This document shows, one piece after another, positions 18,461 through 25,734 of a stretch of 64,000 nucleotides of DNA (position 1 is its first letter; each line of letters begins with the position of its first letter). This DNA is from Dysgonomonadaceae bacterium PH5-43 (GTDB lineage Bacteria > Bacteroidota > Bacteroidia > Bacteroidales > Azobacteroidaceae): positions 19,148 to 83,147 of the forward strand of contig JARXWK010000011.1 in the NCBI GenBank assembly GCA_029916745.1, given 5' to 3'. Below the pieces are notes generated by a model, which saw nothing but the letters and a program-made list of their open reading frames with translations, was not told where the DNA came from and searched no databases. A program made the position numbers and the translations under genes.

Positions 18461-18759
18461 ACAAAGCTTCACTTAGGGTCGCCTCTCTTAGTAGAGACCC
18501 TTTGCCTCTCTTAGTAGATAGGCGAGGTGTCTCTACTAAGAACGACGGGGTGGTTCTACTAAGAGAGATTAGGCGGTTCTATAAAGAGCGGCATCGGGTC
18601 TCTACTAAGAAGCAACCCTCCTCTCTACTAACAACGGCAAGGGGTATCTAGTAAGAAGCAGCTCGCTTATCTAGTAACAACGATAAGGTAGTTCTTATAA
18701 GATAGGCAAGGCAAGTTGTACTAACTAACTTTTCTTCTTTTACTAAGATTGTTTTACTG
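18461..18759 (-). repeat. Degenerate tandem array, 12 units of exactly 23 bp (family A, copy 1)
   Basis: Units begin at 18484 and every 23 bp to 18737, with a vestigial unit at 18461. Typical unit: TCTCTACTAAG followed by AACGACGGGGTG. The first two full units carry the core inverted (CTCTTAGTAG), and several contain TCTC-N6-GAGA-like dyads. The left flank AAGCTTCACTTAGGG and right flank AAGATTGTTTTA are shared with copy 2 at 38647. The right end lies about 10 bp from the glycosyltransferase stop codon, so the array would form its 3' UTR. An ORF across it (18454-18651) is spurious, because a 23-bp period shifts frame in every unit. Confidence 0.85.
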
Positions 18760-18769
18760 GATAGCAATA

Positions 18770-19678
18770 TTAAGAAAACAACAAACCCTTTGTAACGTTA
18801 AATCTAAATTGTACGAGTTTTTTGCCTTTGGGGTATTCCATTTTGAAAAGGTAAAGGAAGAACAATACTATTGTACCGCCCCATTTTATGGTTTCGGCAA
18901 AAAGTCGTTTCATGTATTCCTTTTTAGAGATGTTAAGAGTGCGTATTTTTTCTGTTTTACCTATTGAGAAAGTAAGCTTATTAAAGTACTCTTCGGTTAG
19001 TTTAGAGGCTGGTATGTGGTGATAGATTTTAGCTTCTGGAACGTAGTAACAATCTATATTGTTATTCATAAGTCGAAGGAAGAAGTCTTTGTCTTCTCCA
19101 CCCATTAAAGAACCTGCTTTGCGACCTAAGTTAGTCTTAAAACCGCCATACTTTAAGAATAATTCTCTTTTAAAGGTAGCATGTCCTGTTCCGGGATATT
19201 CGCTTTTGTTTACAATCTTTATTTTGGTTCCTTTATTGTATGCTCCTGTTACTAAAGCGGTAGTGTAAGGCGAAAGCCATTCGGGTTCTTTAGTTTCATA
19301 AACAGGAACAACAGGTTCGCTGATTAATTCAGCTTGAGGATAAATGTTTAAGAAGTCTGACAGTTTTTCTAAGAAGTTAGAGTCGATAGTTTCATCGTCA
19401 TCTATAAAAACTATGTAATCGTTTATTGCCTTGCTTACTCCAAGATTGCGAGCGTGAGATATGCCTTGATTAATTTCTTTGTAGTAGTGAAGGTTTATAT
19501 CATCGGAAGTATTCTCTTTAATGTTGGAAAATACTTCCGATGTATTGTCTGTACTGTTATTATCTACAACAATTATCTCAAAATTATTAGGTGAGATGCT
19601 TTGCGTTAACACGCTATGCAAAGTTTTAGAAAGGTACTTCGCACGATTGTAAGTGCAGATAACAACAGAGAAAGTCAT
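18770..19678 (-). CDS. Glycosyltransferase family 2
   Basis: This 302-aa protein has a GT-A fold: VVICTYNRAKYL at the N-terminus, VVDNNSTDNT for nucleotide binding, and VFIDDDETID (about residues 93-102) as the metal-binding DxD region. GGEDKDFFLR (about 200) resembles the acceptor-site ED motif. A hydrophobic segment near residues 263-282 probably anchors the C-terminus. Such enzymes transfer a sugar from a nucleotide donor to a surface polysaccharide or glycoprotein; donor and acceptor are unknown. It lies 10 bp downstream of the M60 gene on the same strand. An unusual 23-bp array follows its stop. Confidence 0.9.
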   Translation of the reverse strand: MTFSVVICTYNRAKYLSKTLHSVLTQSISPNNFEIIVVDNNSTDNTSEVFSNIKENTSDDINLHYYKEINQGISHARNLGVSKAINDYIVFIDDDETIDSNFLEKLSDFLNIYPQAELISEPVVPVYETKEPEWLSPYTTALVTGAYNKGTKIKIVNKSEYPGTGHATFKRELFLKYGGFKTNLGRKAGSLMGGEDKDFFLRLMNNNIDCYYVPEAKIYHHIPASKLTEEYFNKLTFSIGKTEKIRTLNISKKEYMKRLFAETIKWGGTIVLFFLYLFKMEYPKGKKLVQFRFNVTKGLLFS

Positions 19679-19688
19679 TTGTACTTGT

Positions 19689-21518
19689 TTATTTTAATAC
19701 AGTGTAACGTTTGCCATTCCATTGAACTGCATCTACACGAGTCGTTCCTTTGGGGCAACGTACTAAAGTTGTTTTGTTATCTTTAGAACCTGCACCAGCA
19801 AAAGCTATTTTTACTAACTTGTCGCCTTTGTAAGTTTCAAAAGCCACAACGTTTTGCCAAGCGTTATTGTCTATAATCAAAGAACCGTCTTCTTGTTTAG
19901 TAAATCCTTCATTTGTTTTGCCTTTTACTGCAAGTTTATTTTTGTAATAATTTTCACTATTAGCAGTAATATAGTGCATAACAGGTGTTGAAGGCTTTTT
20001 GTATTTAGATGCGTATTTCTTAACTTCTTCTATGTCTTTACTTTTTATAACCATCTGAGCACAAGTGTAATCGTCTACCCATTTGTTTATCTTTTGTAAC
20101 ATACCCGAATGAGCAAAGAAATCAGTAAGGTCTGTTTTTGTAACATCGCAAGCTGTTTTAATAAATTCAAGTTGAGCTTCGCCGTCGTTTTTAGGTAAGT
20201 CTTCTCTTTCTATAGCTTTATTAAATATGTCAGCATATAAGTCTGTGCCGTACCACAAAAGAAGTTGCCAGAAAGGAACAAGTTTAACGAAGTGGTCGCC
20301 ACCCCAATCTCTTGGACGAAGTCTGTCCCATCGGTCGTTGCCTGCTTGTGTAAGCCATTCTTGATTTTTAATGAAAGCACTTTCCATATAAGCAGTTATT
20401 CTACCTCCAGGTATGCGTCCGTCGTAATCTTTTAATACTTCTCTTTCTAATTTAGGGTTCTCAGGGTCGAATATGTGTTGCGACCAGATAGAGTAGATAT
20501 TGTTTGTAACTTCTGTTGTTCCTACCCATTTCATCCAAGGGCGCACTTGATTAACGTGTCCGAACTCGTGAGCAATTCCCCATAAACTTGTAGGTATTTT
20601 GTCGGGATTAGCTACCTCTTTCATTGTGTTGTCGTGAAAAGCAGCACCTATACCATCGGCGTGCATAAAACCTTGCCAAATAACTCTTCCGAAAATATGA
20701 TTTTTAGGAACTTTGTTGTATTTGTTTAGTCCCATAATTTCGTGCTGCATAGAGATTATACTATCGTATAAGAATACTAATCGTTCGCCATCGGCAGCAT
20801 ATTCTTTAAGAGAGTTAATGCTATAGCATAGTTGAACTCTTTCTCCAAGTATATCCATTGTTTCAGCAACTGCATTGTTAAGTAGGTTAGCCCAGTCGGC
20901 ATTGGTATGTTTGCTTCTGTCGAAGTATCCGTTTACTTTGCCGCCCATAATGTGAGCTTTAACTGTTTTCCCTTCGTCGTCTTTGTTTTCGGTGAAGTAT
21001 TGAATATAGCCAGTTCCGTTGTTCTCAGGAATTATGTAGTTAAAACCGGGTCTTAAACTATAAGTAGAGTTTCCTCCTTCTTTACCGAAATTAGTTATTC
21101 TTAAATTGATATTATCGTCCATATCAAATCTGTCCATAATAACTATAGTGGTATCTCCTTTAGTAAAATATATTCCTGTAGGGTTTTCAAACTGAGAGTA
21201 TGCGCCTGTCTTTTGTTGTTTTGCAATTACGTTAGGGTGAAGATAGCATTTGTAATCTTGTACTCTGAACTCGGTAGGATAATTCCCATTAAGCATATCA
21301 GTAAGTAAACTTGCTATTACGGGTTGAGATACTCTTTCTAATATTTTAATGTCGAAATCTTCGGAGGGACTGCCATAAACATTATCAGCAAACAATGCTC
21401 TGTGTTGATAAAATTCTCTTTCGAGAGATGGTTTACGTATTTCTCTTCTTTGTTGTGCATTTGTTGAAAAAGCAAACGCCAAGAGTAAGCAGGTAGTTAA
21501 AATTAATCGTGTTTTCAT
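19689..21518 (-). CDS. M60-family (enhancin-like) metallopeptidase, secreted
   Basis: This 609-aa protein has a signal peptide (about 1-21, ending NAQ). Zinc motif HEFGH lies at residues 317-321, with E336 a likely third ligand, matching the gluzincin pattern HExxH-x(8-28)-E of peptidase M60. Family members from gut bacteria (BT4244, SslE) cleave O-glycosylated mucin-type proteins. The N-terminal 200 residues may be a carbohydrate-binding beta-sandwich; the last 90 resemble an extra beta domain. It lies in a run with a coiled-coil protein upstream (6-bp gap) and a GT2 gene downstream. Mucin or another glycoprotein as substrate is inference from the family. Confidence 0.85.
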   Translation of the reverse strand: MKTRLILTTCLLLAFAFSTNAQQRREIRKPSLEREFYQHRALFADNVYGSPSEDFDIKILERVSQPVIASLLTDMLNGNYPTEFRVQDYKCYLHPNVIAKQQKTGAYSQFENPTGIYFTKGDTTIVIMDRFDMDDNINLRITNFGKEGGNSTYSLRPGFNYIIPENNGTGYIQYFTENKDDEGKTVKAHIMGGKVNGYFDRSKHTNADWANLLNNAVAETMDILGERVQLCYSINSLKEYAADGERLVFLYDSIISMQHEIMGLNKYNKVPKNHIFGRVIWQGFMHADGIGAAFHDNTMKEVANPDKIPTSLWGIAHEFGHVNQVRPWMKWVGTTEVTNNIYSIWSQHIFDPENPKLEREVLKDYDGRIPGGRITAYMESAFIKNQEWLTQAGNDRWDRLRPRDWGGDHFVKLVPFWQLLLWYGTDLYADIFNKAIEREDLPKNDGEAQLEFIKTACDVTKTDLTDFFAHSGMLQKINKWVDDYTCAQMVIKSKDIEEVKKYASKYKKPSTPVMHYITANSENYYKNKLAVKGKTNEGFTKQEDGSLIIDNNAWQNVVAFETYKGDKLVKIAFAGAGSKDNKTTLVRCPKGTTRVDAVQWNGKRYTVLK

Positions 21519-21524
21519 TTTCAG

Positions 21525-22400
21525 TTATTTATCTAATTTAAATTCTTTTCGTCCAATAAGATTACCGTCTGCAAATATGTCTACTCGGTAAGTTCCGGGA
21601 AGTAGAAATTCTTCTATTTTCCAATATATGCTCATACGAAGTTCCTCTCCGGTATATTCTATAGTTCTTTTAGCTGAGTAGTTTATGTTTTTACCCTCAA
21701 ATTCAAAAGTATTGCTCGGGCTTTTAACGAGAACGTCATCGTCGGGTTTTTGTATTCTGATATATAAATCTTTATTGCCGGGCTCGGCAGTAATGTTCTT
21801 ATTGACAGTAAACTGAACTTCTATCTGATCCATATTTTTAATCTTAGAAGTTGTTTTGTTTTTGTTAGTGATACCTTGTACAACTATATTGCTTGCGTCG
21901 AGTTTCGATGCTATCTGTACAGTTTCGGTAAGTTTATTCTTTTCTTGGGTTAGCTGAGAAACTGTTTGAGAAGCTTTTTGATATTTTTCAGTAACTTGGT
22001 TTTTCTCTGCTATTAATTGTTGATTAATTCTATTGAGGGAGTCTATTTGCACAACGTAGCCGCGCATTATTGTGCGAAGGGTTTCTAATTCTTTCTTTAA
22101 TTCATTAATGCGCTTTGCATCAGTGGCCTTAACGGTACGAAGTTCTTCTTGTAAGCGTTGAACTTTAATTTGTTCCGATTCTAATTGAGCAACTAAAGAG
22201 TCGTTGCTTAATTGCATCTTGAACCCTTCGTATTGTATGGATAAGTCGTTGTATTCGTCTTCTAATTCTTCTTTGAATAGTTCGGATTGTAACACCAATT
22301 CGTTGTATTCTCCTTTTTGTTTGATTATATAAATTATTGATACCGTTAGTATGATTGCTAATGCTAATATGGTAACGATTGCTATGATTTTTTTATTCAT
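21525..22400 (-). CDS. Membrane-anchored coiled-coil protein, function unknown
   Basis: This 291-aa protein has an N-terminal membrane helix (about 5-27), a long coiled coil (about 30-165, rich in E, K, Q and L heptads) and a C-terminal beta domain (about 185-291) with segments such as EVQFTVNKN and LLPGTYRVDIFADG. This resembles other Bacteroidetes envelope proteins of unknown role. It is probably periplasmic and anchored in the inner membrane. A TACCTTTGC promoter lies 25 bp upstream of the start. It is first in a run with the M60 peptidase and GT2 genes. Confidence 0.7.
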   Translation of the reverse strand: MNKKIIAIVTILALAIILTVSIIYIIKQKGEYNELVLQSELFKEELEDEYNDLSIQYEGFKMQLSNDSLVAQLESEQIKVQRLQEELRTVKATDAKRINELKKELETLRTIMRGYVVQIDSLNRINQQLIAEKNQVTEKYQKASQTVSQLTQEKNKLTETVQIASKLDASNIVVQGITNKNKTTSKIKNMDQIEVQFTVNKNITAEPGNKDLYIRIQKPDDDVLVKSPSNTFEFEGKNINYSAKRTIEYTGEELRMSIYWKIEEFLLPGTYRVDIFADGNLIGRKEFKLDK

Positions 22401-22424
22401 TTCTCTTTTTAGTAATAATCAGAT

Positions 22425-22433
22425 GCAAAGGTA
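22425..22433 (-). promoter_or_regulatory. -7 box TACCTTTGC of the coiled-coil/M60/GT2 run
   Basis: On the minus strand TACCTTTGC lies 25 bp before the ATG at 22400. It lies just downstream of the rpmE2 terminator, consistent with a new transcription unit. Confidence 0.55.
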
Positions 22434-22470
22434 GCTTTATTTTACTAAAAAGCTAAATGCTATAACAAAA

Positions 22471-22496
22471 AAAGAGCAGGTTTTAGCCTGCTCTTT
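22471..22496 (-). terminator. Intrinsic terminator of rpmE2
   Basis: AAAGAGCAGG (22471-22480) pairs with CCTGCTCTTT (22487-22496) over 6 nt. On the minus strand it is followed by a run of seven T. Confidence 0.75.
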
Positions 22497-22521
22497 ATTC
22501 TATTGTATGTACTTTAGAAAC

Positions 22522-22776
22522 TTACTTTTTGCTTCTATTTCCGTAACGGTTCATAAATTTATCAACACGTCCTGCTGTATCCACAAGTTTTTGTTTTCCT
22601 GTGTAGAAAGGGTGAGATGTACTTGAGATTTCTATTTTAACTAATGGATAAGTAACTCCATCGATTTCAATAGTTTCTTTAGCGTTGATAGTAGAACGAG
22701 TGATGAATGTATCATCATTCGATAAGTCTTTAAATACTACCGGGCGGTAATTTTCTGGGTGAATTCCTGCTTTCAT
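22522..22776 (-). CDS. rpmE2: 50S ribosomal protein L31 type B
   Basis: This 84-aa protein starts [15 protein letters not shown] and contains [13 protein letters not shown] and [11 protein letters not shown], diagnostic for L31. The zinc-binding CxxC of the type A form is absent, so this is the zinc-independent type B. It has its own promoter (22825-22856) and terminator (22471-22496), so it forms a single-gene unit. Confidence 0.96.
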   Translation of the reverse strand: MKAGIHPENYRPVVFKDLSNDDTFITRSTINAKETIEIDGVTYPLVKIEISSTSHPFYTGKQKLVDTAGRVDKFMNRYGNRSKK

Positions 22777-22824
22777 ATCTTTTATTGTTTTTATTATTTA
22801 ATCGATTTCCAAACGATTTGAGCG

Positions 22825-22856
22825 GCAAAAGTACATAAAATTATTATAATGGCAAA
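22825..22856 (-). promoter_or_regulatory. Promoter of rpmE2
   Basis: On the minus strand TTTG (22853-22856), a 19-bp spacer and TACTTTTGC (22825-22833) make one of the best consensus matches in the window. It lies about 50 bp before the L31 start codon. Confidence 0.7.
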
Positions 22857-22868
22857 GTTTTGTAGTTT

Positions 22869-24032
22869 TTATTTTACTGTTGATGTTGTTTTGCCTTCGT
22901 AATATATTGTTTCTATAACATCTCCTTCTTTAATGTCTTTTGCAGATTTTACAGCTTTTCCATCTTTTAGGGTTATAGAAAATCCCTTTTTCAATATGTA
23001 AGAAGGAGAAGATAACTTCAGAAACGATTCTATCGACTTTAGTTCATTCTTATTTCTTTCTATAAGCATATTGGAGAATACAGGAATGTATTGAATGTAG
23101 TCGTTAAGATGTTTTTTCTCATCATACATTCTTCTGTTTACTAATTCGATTATGTTAGACTGACAGTTGAGTAATCTATTGTACGATTCGTTTAAGATAT
23201 TTATTAAGTATTCGGCAACGGCAGTTGGGGTCTTTGCTCGGTAATAAGCTATTAGGTCTAATACAGTGTCGTCTCTTTCGTGTCCTATCCCAGTGATGAT
23301 TGGGAGAGGGAACTGAGCGCAATTTACAGCTAACTCATAGCTATCGAAAGATGCTAAATCGGAAGAGGCTCCTCCTCCTCTAATAATTATTACAACGTCG
23401 AATTTATCTTGATGATTATATATCTTGTTTAATGCTGAAATTACAGATGCTTCTGTTTTGTCTCCTTGCATTATAGCCGGAAACAAATGAGTGTAGAATA
23501 CAAATCCTTGTTTGTTATTTGAGAGTTGATTGATAAAATCTTCGTATCCTGCTGCTGTAGGAGATGATATTATTGCTATTCTCTTTGGTGGAGTAGGGAG
23601 GCTGAGTTCTTTGTTAAGAGTAAATACACCGTCCTCTTTTAGTTGGGATATTATCTCTTGTCTTTTTTGTTGCATATCGCCAACTGTATAGTTTGGGTCT
23701 ATGTCTAATATGTTTAGCCCATATCCATACAAGGGGTGAAAGTCGATAGATACTTTAACGAGTACTTTTAATCCAGAAGAAAAGCATTGTCCTGTTTTTT
23801 GTTCAAAGCCGGGTTTTAATAATGCGAAAATTGAAGACCAGATGTAAGCCCTTGCTTTAGCAGTTGTTGTATTGGTCTTTGAGTTTTTTTCAATCAGCTC
23901 TAAATAACAATGACCGTTACTGTTTTGTCGCACATCGCTTGTTTCTGCTATTATCCAATAAGTGTCGGGGAAGGCATTCTTTACCTCATTACTTACTAAT
24001 TGGTTTAATTGCGAAAGAGTAATGTGTTTCAT
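22869..24032 (-). CDS. xseA: Exodeoxyribonuclease VII large subunit
   Basis: XseA forms the catalytic subunit of exonuclease VII, which degrades single-stranded DNA from both ends. The 387-aa protein has an N-terminal OB-fold (about 1-105) and the nuclease core with RIAIISSPTAAGYEDF, IIIRGGGASSDL and ITGIGHERDDTVLD. It ends with a short C-terminal beta segment. It is slightly shorter than E. coli XseA (456 aa), mainly in the helical region. The usual partner xseB is not next to it: only 92 bp separate the stop from rpmE2. It follows ispF by 8 bp in the porU-porV-ispF-xseA run. Confidence 0.95.
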   Translation of the reverse strand: MKHITLSQLNQLVSNEVKNAFPDTYWIIAETSDVRQNSNGHCYLELIEKNSKTNTTTAKARAYIWSSIFALLKPGFEQKTGQCFSSGLKVLVKVSIDFHPLYGYGLNILDIDPNYTVGDMQQKRQEIISQLKEDGVFTLNKELSLPTPPKRIAIISSPTAAGYEDFINQLSNNKQGFVFYTHLFPAIMQGDKTEASVISALNKIYNHQDKFDVVIIIRGGGASSDLASFDSYELAVNCAQFPLPIITGIGHERDDTVLDLIAYYRAKTPTAVAEYLINILNESYNRLLNCQSNIIELVNRRMYDEKKHLNDYIQYIPVFSNMLIERNKNELKSIESFLKLSSPSYILKKGFSITLKDGKAVKSAKDIKEGDVIETIYYEGKTTSTVK

Positions 24033-24040
24033 TATAATCT

Positions 24041-24523
24041 TTACGATTTGTAGATTAAAGCAACAGCGTGAACGGCTATTCCTTCTTCTCTTCCAACAAA
24101 TCCCATTTTTTCGGAAGTTGTGGCTTTTATCGAAATGTCATCTTCTTCTACTTGCATAACTTTACTTAAGCATTCTTTCATTGCTTGAATGTGTGGATTT
24201 ATTTTTGGTTGTTCTGCACAGACTGTAATGTCGGCATTGCCTAATTCATAATCTTTACTGCGAATAAGTTTCATAGTGTCAGCAAGTAGTATCTTACTGT
24301 CGATATTTTTATATTCGCTTGCAGTGTCGGGGAAATGAAAACCAATGTCTCTGAGGTTTGCAGCTCCAAGAAGGGCGTCGCACAGAGCGTGAATCAGAAC
24401 ATCTGCATCGGAATGTCCTTTTAGTCCTTTGTTATGTTCTAACTTGATGCCACCTAACCATAATTCGCGATTGTCTGCAAACTGGTGAACATCGTATCCG
24501 AAGCCAACTCTTATCTTTTTCAT
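24041..24523 (-). CDS. ispF: 2-C-methyl-D-erythritol 2,4-cyclodiphosphate synthase
   Basis: IspF cyclises CDP-ME 2-phosphate in the non-mevalonate isoprenoid pathway. The 160-aa protein has the metal-binding DVHQF (Asp about 10, His about 12), LKGHSDADVLIHALCDALLGA, DIGFHFPDT and the C-terminal TTSEKMGFVGREEGIA. It is full length. It overlaps the end of porV by 1 bp and is followed by xseA. With dxr at 1700, two pathway enzymes are encoded in this window in separate operons. Confidence 0.97.
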   Translation of the reverse strand: MKKIRVGFGYDVHQFADNRELWLGGIKLEHNKGLKGHSDADVLIHALCDALLGAANLRDIGFHFPDTASEYKNIDSKILLADTMKLIRSKDYELGNADITVCAEQPKINPHIQAMKECLSKVMQVEEDDISIKATTSEKMGFVGREEGIAVHAVALIYKS

Positions 24524-25683
24524 TAGTTCATCAGATTTTTCAATCCGTCTAAGTCGAAACTTAGAGAAAAGCGAAGTGTTTGATCTAACGGATTAGAAGG
24601 AACTGTTGATATTAGGTAAGATACATCTAATTGGAAGGCTGTTAATTTGAAGCCTGCTCCAAGAGAAAAGAATTGTCTGTTACCTTTCGATTGACTTTCG
24701 TGGAAATAACCTCCACGCACGAAGAATCTATTATCATAGGCATACTCTGCTCCTAACGACCAACTTACTTCTTCTAATTCTTCTTTAAACCCACCAGGAG
24801 CATCAGCGAAAGATTTAAATATCCCCGAGATTGGAGATTGAGAAGTGTATTCGTCCCAAGCTTCTCCGTCTTCGTAGTCTGCTTTTGGTGTTGGAACTAA
24901 TAGTTTATTAACATCAGCATTTACTGAAAGAGTGTTATAGTCGTCTAAAGGGAATAGAAGAGAACCTCCAAGTCGTAGGTTTGTAGGTAAGAAAGAGTGG
25001 GTGTTGCCATCGTCGTAAGAAACTTTATTTCCTATGTTTGATACGTTAAAACCTAAACCTAATAAACATTCGTTACTTCCCATCATAACGTAATTGTTGT
25101 AATAACCAGCTATGTCGGCTGCTACAGAGGTAGCGGGACTCATTTCTTCGCTAACACCTCCACCTAAGTCGGAGTAGATAAATCTTAAAGCTCCAGCTAT
25201 AGAGAATGTTTCTGTCGCCTTAAGAGAGTAACTAACGTCAACTGCCATTTCGTAAGGGTTTGTTCTTCCTAATTCGGAATTATTACCTGGTCCTGTAAGT
25301 ATAACTTCACCTAAAGAGAAGTATCTTAACGAGGCTCCTATTGCGTGTCTGTCGCTATCTCCTAGTTTGTAATATCCAGAAAGGTATGCTAAGAAAATGT
25401 CGTCGACAAGTTTTTGTAACCAAGGAGTGTATGTGAAACCAACACCAGCTTTGCTGTATGCAAAAGCATATTTAGCAGGATTCCAAAATTGAGAATTAAC
25501 ATCTGGTTCAGTTGCGGCTCCTATATCTCCCATACCTCCACCTCTTGCATCAGGCGCTATAGATAAAGAAGGGACTCCCGTTCTTAGAGGGTTGAAGCTT
25601 TCATTTTTTATATCATCGGCAGCGAATATAGAAGTAGAAACTGCTATAGCCAATAGTGATAGGATAAATTTGTATTTGTTCAT
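24523..25683 (-). CDS. porV: Type IX secretion outer membrane protein PorV
   Basis: This 386-aa protein has a signal peptide (about 1-21, ending IFA). A FadL/OmpP1-like beta barrel begins with the PorV signature (SIAPDARGGGMGDIGAATEPDVNSQFWNPAKYA is split over about residues 40-73). PorV shuttles type IX substrates from the translocon to the attachment complex with PorU and is needed for removal of the C-terminal signal. It lies 51 bp after porU on the same strand, the usual pairing. Confidence 0.94.
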   Translation of the reverse strand: MNKYKFILSLLAIAVSTSIFAADDIKNESFNPLRTGVPSLSIAPDARGGGMGDIGAATEPDVNSQFWNPAKYAFAYSKAGVGFTYTPWLQKLVDDIFLAYLSGYYKLGDSDRHAIGASLRYFSLGEVILTGPGNNSELGRTNPYEMAVDVSYSLKATETFSIAGALRFIYSDLGGGVSEEMSPATSVAADIAGYYNNYVMMGSNECLLGLGFNVSNIGNKVSYDDGNTHSFLPTNLRLGGSLLFPLDDYNTLSVNADVNKLLVPTPKADYEDGEAWDEYTSQSPISGIFKSFADAPGGFKEELEEVSWSLGAEYAYDNRFFVRGGYFHESQSKGNRQFFSLGAGFKLTAFQLDVSYLISTVPSNPLDQTLRFSLSFDLDGLKNLMN

Positions 25684-25734
25684 CTTTTAATTATTAGTCT
25701 ATTATACAATCTAATAAACTTACTTAAAGCCGTT

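Noticed and set aside
18454..18651. 65-codon ORF across the 23-bp array
   Set aside because: A 23-bp period shifts reading frame every unit, the sequence has no domain, and copy 2 does not keep the frame.
18461..18759. CRISPR array
   Set aside because: Units are contiguous and degenerate, with no constant repeat and no unique spacers, and no cas genes are present.
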